Shown piece by piece: positions 48,141-60,100 of a stretch of DNA of 64,000 nucleotides; positions within the stretch are counted from its first letter, which is position 1, and every line of letters starts with the position of its first letter. The DNA comes from Pachypanchax playfairii (Eukaryota; Chordata; Actinopteri; Cyprinodontiformes; Aplocheilidae), in contig SSNP01000082.1 in the NCBI GenBank assembly GCA_006937955.1, positions 363,234 to 427,233 on the forward strand. Reading direction: 5' to 3'. Below the pieces are notes generated by a model. That model did no database searches. It saw nothing but the letters and a program-made list of their open reading frames with translations, and was not told where the DNA came from. The position numbers were made by a program, and so were the translations under genes.

Positions 48141-51100
48141 GAGGGGGATGGGAGCTGGAGACAAGTAGGAGAATAGAACTGGGGGGAGGGGCAACAGCCC
48201 AGCTTTGTGTAAACAGGTTAATCGACTGATCCATTTTAGCGCCTGACTTTTATCAGGAACCTCAACAGAGCTGATGGAAGTGCTTGAATAATTCATCAGT
48301 GGGGCCCTAACCTGCTGAACGGCGTGTTTGTGAGCAAACAGTGCGGTCCCCATCCTTGCAGCTTCCCCCCTGCTTATAGCACAGACAGGAAAGGGGGGGG
48401 GGAGTGGTTAACAGGCAGGGTTGGGATGGATTATTGGATGCACACAGGCATATTATTTTCCTGCCAGAAGATTTATCCCACAGTGAGGAAATGCATTCCT
48501 CTAACAGTGCTGTTTTCATTACCAGGCAGGGACATAATTCAGGTTTCTGAATGCACACACCGACGCAGCTTAGCTAGGACTGATGTGGCAGTGTTATCTG
48601 ATCCCTTTCTGTCAGCCGTGGCAGTAAGTAGATGCAAACGGCTAATTTTTGCTGGATGATGTCAGCCCGTAATTACCATCGTATGGTGCCTGTTTCCCGA
48701 AGCTGGATGGGGTTTGGGGGCTTGCATGTTAGCCTCAGACAGATTTAGCAGTTACTTGTAGTCGTAATACTAACTTGTTCATCCGGGAATAACTTCCTTC
48801 AAAGCAAAAGTATCTTCAATACCTGGTGGCAAGGCAAACGGGGTCGGCCAGTTAACTGCCTGCATTGTTCTTACAAAAGAAACAACCGGTGGAAAAAAGG
48901 TTGTAGAAACTCTTCAAGCCTTCGGTGCTTTCATATCCTCAATCTGTCACAAGTGACTGGACTGCAGCGTAATAATTTCATGGTGTAAGGTTTTTGGCTG
49001 TCAGGTGCACTTATGCAAACGACTGGGTTTAAGATGTGTGATATCTGAGGAAGGTTCTGTTGTTTTTGCTTTAGAACTGCCAACCTGACACCTCCAGCTG
49101 ACAAGGTTAATTCAGAGTAATACATCAATTCAGCCCGAGTTTTTGACTTGACTCAGATCAATACCAGTAATGCCAAATTCCCCATTAGAAATTTACTCTC
49201 AACTGGCATCAAATTCACAAAGTAACAGTTCATTTAAGTGGAAACATCATTATCTGACCTAGACAAGCTGATGATCAGTCTGAATGAGTATCTTCCTGAT
49301 CAAGAAGTTGCAGCTTAGGGTTTGCTGTCAACTCAGACAAATTGCAGAGGCTTTAAATATGACTAGTCAAGTATTGTTTATAGATGGATCTCCTGCTTTT
49401 TGTCTGTATTTAATACTCATCAGTGTTTCAAGTCCATTTTCCCACTGCTGATAACAACAGGCGAAAACCTCTCTGCACACAATTGACAAGCCAGCCTGAG
49501 AGTGCTCTTAAAGTGGTGCTACACAGGTCCGAGTACCTGTAATTGTGTAGCAGCGGTGCAAAGCTGGCCTCTCAAGGGCCGAGCTGTCATCTACTTAAAG
49601 TGACAACAGCCCCATTTTTATCTGCCAGCAGAACAGGGAAAAAAAAAAAAAGAAGAAGAGAGAGCGAGAGAAAATTTCCTCCCATCTCTGCACTGTATCT
49701 ATTTTGACAGCAGCAGTGAGCTGAGCTGATTTCTCTGCCATGTATTTGCATGTTGGGAGAGAATAGAGACTGGCATTTGTTTAGGGCACAGAGGATCTGC
49801 CACCTTTCTGACCTCTCCCAGCCAGCTATCACCATGACACTAAGCTGCACAAGAATGGACCGAGTGCTCGAGGCCCTTATACAAATCCTGTCAAATGTTT
49901 GACTGCTATTTACATGGCTTATCTCAACAAACATGGATTATACAAGACCCGCTTGCTTTTCAGCCATTTTTGTCGACTCTTTCTGGAACACTTACACAAT
50001 TGCATTAATACTCGGGGCAATAAAACCTTTTATCTCAGGAGATCACAGTTCAGTCTCCTTCTTGTTGGAAGGCAATAAGCAAGTCATAGTCAGTGTTATC
50101 TTACGGACTATTGTACTTTCTGCAGTAAATGCTACCATATATTTGCTGGAGATTATTGCCCCTGATCCCAGGCTTCACTTTGTTTCAGCTGATATTTCAT
50201 CTGCTGCCCGTTGTTTGTCCTGCTGGCTTGCCTATAGCTTAGTAGCTAATCGTGTTGCAGCTTGGGTCAGCAGGTCTTGTACTGTTGGTCATTACACTCC
50301 AATCTCTCTGGCTCTGCTCAGAGGTAATATGTCTGGCTGCCAAAACTGCCTGGCATTTCTGCCATGTGTAATAAATAAGCTGGCGCTCTGCAGAGTACAT
50401 TGTGTGTGTGTTGCTTCCAAATGAAAAATCAGAGAAGATCCCTGTGATGTGTTTGTATTCCGCAGTGGCCCTCGCTTGAACTGCGGCTCATAAATTCCTA
50501 AGATGATGTAGCTTTTGCCCTGTTATTCTTTTTGCTCCCAGTGCAGAGCTCAAATCTGAAAGTCTCATCTCCCGACAAGAGGGGAAGAACGAGCTGGCTG
50601 TGTTTTTACAGGAGAGAGAGAGAGCAGAGGGTGGGGGGCTCGATCATAAACCCACCTCCCATTGCTCTTTTTATCCGCCATTCATTTGGTCTGTTCATGT
50701 GATCGACAAGCTGAAAATTCAATTTAATGACCTGCCTCCAAGCAAGTAATATGATTTTAAAGCCTGTTACGGTCAAGCAGAGGTGCCATTTGCATAATGA
50801 TCCCCAGCCAGATAGGGCTGCAGCCGTTGCCATGGCAGTTGGTAGACAAGCAGAAGAATGGAGGATAGATGGGAGGCTGGGAGGGTTTGTAGGGCTGGGG
50901 ACCTGATTGCAGTGGGGGAAAAAAAGAATACTTAGACTTCATTTTCTTAAAAAGGCAAAGACTTTAGCAACCTGCACTCTTTAACACTGACCGCTTGCTG
51001 TCTTATTAATGGTTATTGATCATAGATTACCACAAGGTTATTATGGTTTGTTATTTCTGCAACACTGTGATCACTGTCACATGTAAGTAAACGGTGCAGG

Positions 51101-54100
51101 TCGAAGGCCTCTCATCCTGGGGTGTGGTCATGTGGTTTAACGCTGAGGTTAACTGCAGGACAGTGCAGTGGAAGGGGAAGGCGGTGCAGAGCAGGCGAGG
51201 ATCCTCTCAACACAGCAGCACTCTGCCTGCTCATATCCGTTTAGCATGGAGTGCTCTCTCAGCACAGCTGTGCTCCATTCCCCTGGGCTCTCCTAATGTT
51301 TTAAATATTTCAAATGTCAATATCACGCTGTTTAGAGGATGTTGAGTCAAGCAGCTCTGATTGCCGGAGTAATTGACTTAAGCGGTGTAAACATAAAAGG
51401 CGGGGTTATGGGAAGTCACTCTGTGTTTCATCTTATTTGAATTTTTTTTTTTTTTTTTCCCCAGACGGAGATTGCCAAACGGCTCAATGCAATTTTAGCT
51501 CAAATCATGCCTTTCCTGTCACAAGAGGTAAGTTTTAATGTGGCCTCTAAACGGCGTCACAGTTTTTATTATTGTTGTAGAGGGGACTATTTACACAGTA
51601 AAAAATCAGTTTAAGTAGTAATTATGAGTTGGTGCATGAACGCTCACCTTATGGCTGTTAAAATGAAATGGAAAGTTTTTGATTTTTGTGTTTGTTTTGT
51701 TTTGCACAGCACCAACAGCAGGTTGCTCAGGCAGTGGAGAGGGCTAAGCAGGTCACAATGACTGAGCTGAATGCCATCATCGGGGTACGTGGACTTCCCA
51801 ATCTGCCTCTCACCGTGTGTATACCCCCTTTTTTTTCCTTTTATTTGTTCTTAGGTCGGGAAAACAAACATTTTTAGATGAACAAAACACTGTTAATGAA
51901 AATATAAATTTCATTGTGTGATTCTAAAAAAAGACGTTTGATTTGTTAGTGCTATTTGCATCTCATATGGTCTTGTACAGCAGTTTCAATCCATCCTCCC
52001 TGTCTTGTTGTGCGTTTACAAATGTGAGGTTGAGAGCTCTTGAGATCCCCTTCGCGACTCGTACCACTTTAATTGGCTAAGGTTTTAACGAGGAGCCTCA
52101 TCCCTCACTGTTGACCTGGATAGCCGTGGGATTTGAAAGCCTGGGGAGGAAGAGAGAGCAGCGAATTCGCTGAGACAATCCCGACGGCTGTCGGCCATCG
52201 CATCCCCGCTGCACAGCGCTGAGTGAGCAGTAATGTTTCGTGTCCATCACTGCTTCAAAACACCATCTGTTCTTCATTGATCAGCTGCGCTCGTCCTGCC
52301 CTGCTGAGGCAGAAGTGATCGGTTTCACTAGCGATGCAGCGTTCAGGCTGTCAGTGACCTTATTAAGACTGCTGAATCTTTATTGTGCACAAGAGGCTGA
52401 CTTAAAAGCTGGATATTGGAATTCAATTAATGTCCTCCTCGTGACCTTTGTTCCAGGTTTATTGCTCCTTTAAATTTGTCTCAACAGCTCAGGTTGATGA
52501 CGAACTGTTTGTTTATGTTGGATAAACTAACAGAAGTTGTGCTTAGGAATAGGAATATTTGTTTAAAGCTCATTGCTATATTGCTTCACATTTGAATTTC
52601 AAGCTATAATTCTTTCCATGTAGGTTTAAATTTGTAGCTGGCTAATTTAAAGCTAGGTCATGACCTTATTCATGATTTTAGTGGTTCATTCTGTGTGGAG
52701 GAGCAAGATCGGTGAATGAAACAGAGCGTCACACCAGCAGGTCATGTCAGGGGGGTGACAAGTACCTGCTGCATGTTTAACCATATTCCATCAGTTTATT
52801 TATGAGAAGCTCTGTAGGAATGCCAGAATCTTCATGTATATTGTAAAGTCAGGTTGGGTGGGGGGGTGAAAGAGCATGCCAAGCAGACGGGCAGCATCCA
52901 GAAACCAGCTGCATGTCTTATTGATGGAGCTGTGGGCCATTAATAGAATGCAACTAGGGCAGCTGCTCGCTCTGAGAGAAACCTGACTGCTGCTGCTGCG
53001 GGTGCCTCCTGTTTTGATTAAAAAATGCACAAAATGTTGGAGTCCACACCAAGAATGCTCAGCTTTCTGCATACGAGCAGCCACTTGAAGCACTTATTTC
53101 ATCCGTGCGGAGGTTGAGTGTTGTGTATTTGGATGCTGGAGAAGAAGCATCTCTTGCAGCTTTAGGCTTGACCACTCTGTCCTCCTTTTCAGCAGCAGCA
53201 GGCTGCCTATCCTGCCATCATGGTCAGTGGTATTCTCTTATATTTTACACTTTCTAACAAACTTGGTGTGTTCACATACCTGGAGTTAAAGGGCTTGTGC
53301 ATGTTGCATGGCACTACTGCACCCAAGTGCCTTCCACTATAGTTAGCACACCTGCAACAACTGAAATCTGTTCAATTTGCCTGTATTTTTATGTCTCTTT
53401 GTAGAGGGTGAGGATTTTAAAAAAGGGCAATGAGCAGGTCTTTATTTTAGATTATTAAATCAGGAGAAATGGGCCAGACTGCTTTTCTTTATTTATTATT
53501 GTCTTCATTTATGGCCTTTTAATGAGGACTCTTGCTGATCAGCCATGCTTATTACCCATCAGTGCCTCATTAAACACAATGAGCAAGGATGTCTCCCCTC
53601 CTGCCAATGAACTGGCTCCTTAATTTCCCTCATGGACACAATATTACAGCACACTCTTTGGCTCTGTCTTTCTCTCTTTGCTGGTTTCCAGTCTAGTTCA
53701 CATTATTTCCAGGAAAGGAAAGAAAGATGTTTTTGTCCCTGCTTTAAAACTATGTGCCCTTGTATCCCTTCCACCAACTTTGAAATCAAGCTCTTCCTCA
53801 GTTGTTCCACTACTTTGTTCTACACGCTGTCCCATAAACGTTCCTAATATTCATGAAATCATCGTAAATGACCACTGATGGAAGTTTGCCTTGTAAAAGA
53901 GAAGCTGCATGCCGTAACAACAGCTGAATTATTCAGCTCACTTGTAGAATGGTAATAAATTGCTGATGTTTTTATTGGTGTCTCAGCAAAGTATTATTTA
54001 ACCTTGCTTTAAACTGCTTACTTCCTATGCTGAGTGCCTTTTAACTCCCATTTATTTCCCTGTGCCTTTCAAATATTGATGGTTGAATATTGAAGGCTTG

Positions 54101-57100
54101 ACTGAGTGCCAGCGCGGGACCCCCTGCTTTTGGATCCCAGAGCTGCACACTCAGAAGCCATAAGGGGAAGGAGTGCCAGCTTCTGGCACTTTCGACTTCC
54201 CCCGGTCTTTTAAAGTTTGTGCGTGCAAAGGATTTATGTGCTGTCAATCCAAGAATGTGCGTATGAGAACAGCAAACAGACACGGTTGTATTTTTGAAGT
54301 GTTTTAAGGAGCAGGTAGTTGTTTTTCCCTGAGGCTGACAGCTTAATATTCGTTGAGATGACTGCTTAGCTCACCGCTGGTACAGGGATGTTGTGACACT
54401 AACATGTGAAAATGAAAGTGTAATAATGTGTGCTGTGTTGTTCTGAATCAAATACTTTAGCTTATTTTTATTGGTTCATAATGAAAAATGTTCAGTTTGC
54501 TTTAACGTCTATCATTAACTCTGTGATTTTAACCATCAAGTATGTTGAAATGTTTTTTGCTAATAACCTGCACTCTGCTAGCGCTTATGCCACCTTATTT
54601 ATTTGCTGTTTATCTGATCACCATCGTGTGTGGTGTATAGTTTGTAGTCTTGGCCTTTCCCTTCAACCCACTTGGTGTTTGTTTGTCTGTTTCACTGTCA
54701 ACTTGCAGCAGCAGCAGCTCCAGGCACAACACCTCTCCCACGCTGCTCACGGGCCTCCTGTTCAGCTGCCCCCCCACCCCTCGGGTCTCCAGCCACCCGG
54801 CATCCCCCCTGTGACAGGTTCTGGGTCAGGCTTGCTGGCGCTTGGTGCCCTCGGTAGCCAAGCACACCTCTCGGTGAAGGATGAGAAGAACCACCATGAT
54901 CTGGAACACAGAGGTGAGGAAGTTAGCCCTCAGTCCACATTGTTCTAAATACTGTTAAAAAATACTGAAATAAAAATGCCAATGCCGCTGGAACTTAGGA
55001 TTTTCCTAAAATTCACATTTCCTTTGATTCCATTAAAAGATTTCATAAGAGTAAAAAATGACAGACAGAGAACACTGATTACAAATGGCTCCATTATTGC
55101 TCGTTTCTGGAACAACAAGGTGAAAGTGGTCATATCAAATCATTTCTGAAGAGCTCCGTATGTTGACAGACTCAGTCATGATGTTTGTCCGTTTGGGTAT
55201 TAGTTGTACGATCGGCTTCTTTGAGAGAAATTAGATGATTATTAATTTGATTTTGGTTATAGAGATGCTAAACAGGCAAAAACCAATTAAGTGTGGAGTG
55301 CTTCTCACTCTCTAGAGCAGAATCATATAGGGCCTTAGGAGCACATCCTGTCTGTTCACATTCTGTCTGGTTAATGAGTTGCTGCATTCCCAGTGCGTGA
55401 CTACATAACCTATTCAACAGCTCCAGTATATGATGTTAAGAGGGGCCTTGTGCCCTGCAGCAGATTCACACGTGTTCAGCCAGAAGCATTTGGAATGATG
55501 TGCTAACTGATGGTTTTTTTTTCTTCCTCTTTGCTCACTTGGTTTCTTCACCACCTCCTCGGTTATTGTGACGCTCCCGATGCAGAAAACACGGTGAGTC
55601 GCCACAACAGCAGCTTGTTGGCTTTCCAAATCTTCTCCCTGTCATACCCACTGTGGGTTATTGCTGATCTCATATGTTATAATCTGCTTTCAATAAAACG
55701 ATTAATGGGAAATGAGGTTTGGAATAAAAATCCTGTGTGTTTAATTCAAAGGGAAATGACTACTATCATGCTGGAGAGATTAGAAGCTTTGTAATTTCAT
55801 CACAATTAAAAAAAAAAAGGACTTGGACATCCCCCCCTCTTAAAGGATTTATTTGATCCCCTCTACTGTCTCTCCTGTTTACTAGCTCACTTTCTTCTCT
55901 TTGGTGTGGAATGAATATTTATGATCACAAATGGAGAGCTTAGTTGTCTTTCTCTGCACGCTGTCTGCATGGACCTACTGCAGTGTTTTATTTTAAATGC
56001 GAGGATGTCAAATGACTTGTTATGGGCCTGTGGGACAGTGTTTCTGTAGGCTGGGCTGGCTGAATGGGTGCAGTCATGTCTGAAGAAATGGGAACTCCTT
56101 GGGCAATTAGCAGGCCTGTTTTGTTTCTCTCCTCTCATCCCAGGTCATCTGATAGTAGAGTGGTGACTTTGGTTAATGAGTCACGCTAAGCATCTCTTTA
56201 AAGGTCAGCCATTATGCAGACAGTGGCCCTTTGCCCAGACTTCTAGTCCATCCGTCATTGTTCCCTCCTCTGGTTTTGTCCATGTGGTTGCTTCTGATGA
56301 AGGACACTGGGATTCGGGATGAACTTGGCAGTTTGCAGGCAAATGGCAAAATCCAGAGAAAGGTTTTGGACACCTGCCCACGCGCTGCCTCCCCTTCTGT
56401 TGGCATTTGGAGTGAGCTGTCCCAGCTTGTGTAGGCAGGGTCCACGAAGAAGCACCAGCCAGTCCCACACTGCCGTGCCCACTGGCAGGATGTAGATTCG
56501 TTTTCTTTATCAGAGCTCAAAGCCTGAGCTGACACGGTGCCCGGGCGAGCTGCTGCATTCAGTGCCCAGAACCCACAGTGTATAGTTTCTCTCTGTGTCC
56601 CTCTCCCTCCCACCTCTTTCTCTCTCATGTGCAACCCAAATGACTCTGGAGAAAAGGCCTTCTGTTCCTTCAGAACACACTGCTTATGTCCCTGTGAGGC
56701 TGTTTGTTGTCCAGTTATGAGGAGCAAGGGGGACAGAAGACAAGCCCTTTCAATTCAGATAACAGTTCAGTCTGTTGTGTGGCCAGAAATAGGCTTGTGT
56801 GTGAGATGAGGGTTGGTTGGTGTCAGGGTACTGTGTGGGGCCGGCCCACAGCTGCATTTTAAGACTGTGCTGTACCCACCGCTGTGTGAATACGGCATTT
56901 AGTTTTGTAGTGTTTATATTGGCTCGGTGTTTTGTCTGAGAGTTTCTAATGAACAAGTGAGCTTCTTGTAGGAAGACAGAATGGTAATGAAACATGTTTG
57001 GGTTTGTCTTTGCAGAATAACTCGATATCCCCGTCAGAGAGCCTTCGAACAGCCAGCGAGAAGCACCGCAGCTCTTCTGACTACAGTTTGGAGTCAAAGA

Positions 57101-60100
57101 AACGCAAAGTGGAGGAGAAAGACAGCATGAGCAGATATGTAAGTCGTTCAAGGAAGAGTTCAGCATCATGGGTGGAGGTGATGTGCTGGATTGACAGGCA
57201 TGACTTCCTGGAATCTTTGCTGGTTGCTTGGCAACATCACAGTGATAACAAAAATCCAGGAAGTTTTTACTCCCTCTTTACCCACATCTAGAGTTTAGCA
57301 ACTTATGTCTGGAGTATCTCTGCTTGGGTAACAGATTTTCTAATTATCTTCACAGGAGAGTGATGGAGAGAAGAGCGATGACTTGGTGGTGGATGTGTCT
57401 AATGAGGTGAGCAGAATACCTTGTCATATTAAATGGCATATAAAGATAATATTTAAATGTGGCTGTTGAATAAACATCCAAATCCTTTTTTTTTATTGTT
57501 GTTATTATTATAATTATCAGGATCCTGCCACTCCAAGAGCAAGCCCAGCCCACTCGCCACCTGAAAATGGCATTGATAAGCCACGCCCACCCAAGAAAGA
57601 CACACCCAACAGCCCCGCATCGGTGGCATCATCTGGAAGCACACCGTCCTCCAAAGCCAAGGAGCTCAGTCATGTAAGATAGTGAGAGAAGTGCAGACAG
57701 AAGCGGTTTTTAAAAGAGATTTGCAAAGAGAGTAAATGTGTGCAAACACACATCGAGAGTGTTTTTCTGCTGTGGATTAGGAATGGCTGTCTGTGCTTTA
57801 AGTGCATGACTAAAATGTCAGGGATAATATTGTCCCACATCAGGATCAGTCAGGTCTTCTCCTTTTAATAGCTCAATGTATTTAACTATTCCAGGATTTT
57901 TGCCTCTGCCTCACTGAAAGATTAAAGCTGAAGCATTAAGGGGATAAAAAAATGTCTCCCATCTCCATTGTGACCATAATAGGTTTTTAAAATAAATAGC
58001 AGTTTATGACTCTGCAAGACTATGAGGGTTGTCAGAATTAGACTGGATTAGGTTCAGTTTGCTCCCAAATTGTCAGTCTGCTCAGTGCCTGCTTGCCCAG
58101 ATTGTGAATGTGCTTGCTCCCTTGTTCCCTTGACAGAATGACAAATCCTCCACGCCTGGTCTCAAATCCAACACCCCCACCCCGCGTAACGATGCACCCA
58201 CCCCTGGCACCAGCTCCACTCCTGGGCTCAGACCCATCCTGGGCAAACCACCAGGCATGGAAGCGCTCGGTTGGTACCATTCTCTGCCCTCTCTAGAAAC
58301 TCTGATAATCTTTTTCCCATTTTTCCCTCCAATGTACTGCTCTGTTAAATACTAATATCCATCTCCTGGTTTTTGTCTGTAGCGGCGCCAGCTTTGCGCA
58401 CCCCTCTGTCCATTGCGGGCTCCTATCCGACCCCCTTCGCCATGATGGGTCACCATGAAATGAATGGAGGCCTGACAAGTCCTGGGGTGTATGCAGGGCT
58501 ACACATCTCCCCCCAGATGAGTGCTGCAGCAGCTGCGGCTTATGGACGCTCCCCCATGGTAACAACCTCTCCTCTTCCTTTAAGCTGCTGTATTTGGCTT
58601 AACCCAGAAGAAATGCCCATCATTAGAGTGCCATGTTGGATTTTTCTGTTGATCTGTCTGATCAATTCTTGTCGTCTTCTAGGGATTCGATCCCCACACC
58701 CATATGAGAGCTCCGGGCCTTCCGGCCAGCCTTACATCCATTTCTGGCGGCAAACCGTAAGTATCTCATCAAATCTGTTATATTCATGCACTATTAAAAT
58801 CTGCATTAAATAACTTATATGCATCTTTTTTTTATTTCGGCAGTGCTTACTCTTTCCACGTCAGTGCAGATGGCCAGATGCAGCCTGTGCCCTTCCCACC
58901 CGATGCCCTCATTGGCCCCGGGATCCCGCGCCACGCTCGTCAGATCAACACTCTTAGCCATGGCGAAGTGGTGTGCGCTGTTACCATTAGCAACCCCACA
59001 CGTCATGTCTACACTGGTGGCAAAGGCTGTGTCAAAATCTGGGACATCAGCCAACCCGGCAGCAAGAGCCCCGTATCCCAACTGGACTGTCTGGTAAGGT
59101 CCTCTGCTCGTTCATGTTTCACTTATCAGAGTCAGTTTATTAACTACCTCTTTGGTCATTTTAAGTTCTCTAGAAATGTAAATGGCACAGAATAAATATA
59201 TAATAGAAACAAGGTATTAATTTATCCACCCAGTCGAGATTAGGTTTGAGAATACCGTTTGGTGAGTTCGTCATGATTGTATGTCTTTTATCCTGTTTTC
59301 CTGAGATCTGTTCTTAATTCTCTCTCTCCTCCTTTTCTGCTCTAAACACGTATTGATTTGGTTTTGTCCTCTGTTCAACAGAACAGGGATAACTACATCC
59401 GATCCTGCAAGCTGCTGCCAGACGGTCGCACATTGATTGTCGGAGGCGAGGCTAGCACATTGACCATCTGGGATCTGGCCTCGCAGACACCCCGCATCAA
59501 GGCTGAGCTCACCTCCTCAGCCCCGGCGTGCTACGCCTTGGCCATCAGCCCCGACGCCAAAGTCTGCTTCTCCTGCTGCAGTGATGGAAACATTGCCGTT
59601 TGGGACTTGCACAACCAGACTCTTGTTAGGTTGGGAAAAAATATCATAATTCCCAGTTTGTGGGCTTTGGCCCCTAAACAGAGTTGTTTTTTTAAGTGCA
59701 TGTGATTAAATGTTTTTTATTCCTTCTGACTTTGATTGCAGGCAGTTCCAGGGTCATACAGACGGTGCAAGCTGTATTGATATTTCCCATGATGGCACTA
59801 AGCTGTGGACAGGAGGTCTCGATAACACTGTTCGCTCTTGGGATCTGAGGGAGGGTCGACAGCTGCAGCAGCACGACTTCACTTCACAGGTACAATCCCA
59901 GAGAAAATTCACACTTTGTGTATGTTTCGTTATTTTTCAGCCTCTGAACTGACACTTACTGCTTTTTTTTTTCATCTTCAGATCTTCTCTTTGGGCTACT
60001 GTCCAACTGGAGAGTGGCTTGCTGTGGGCATGGAAAGCAGCAACGTGGAGGTGCTCCACCATTCAAAGCCTGACAAATATCAGCTCCACCTGCACGAGAG

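Larger units (their letters stand above)
47525..51464 (+). other. Intron 4 of tle3 (largest), with candidate enhancer
   Basis: 3940 bp. Holds an (AG)n microsatellite at 48105-48135, an A run near 49640, and a repeat-free enhancer-like section from about 49560 to 50560 that includes a long chance-looking open frame (49933-50424). An X-box-like palindrome lies at 50826-50839. Confidence 0.8.

Noticed and set aside
56212..56727. 171-codon antisense frame in tle3 intron 8
   Set aside because: Antisense within an intron, no known domain, overlapped by other frames on both strands.
58274..58279. Alternative exon 12 donor gtacca
   Set aside because: Looks closer to consensus than gttggt but would shift the frame into exon 13.
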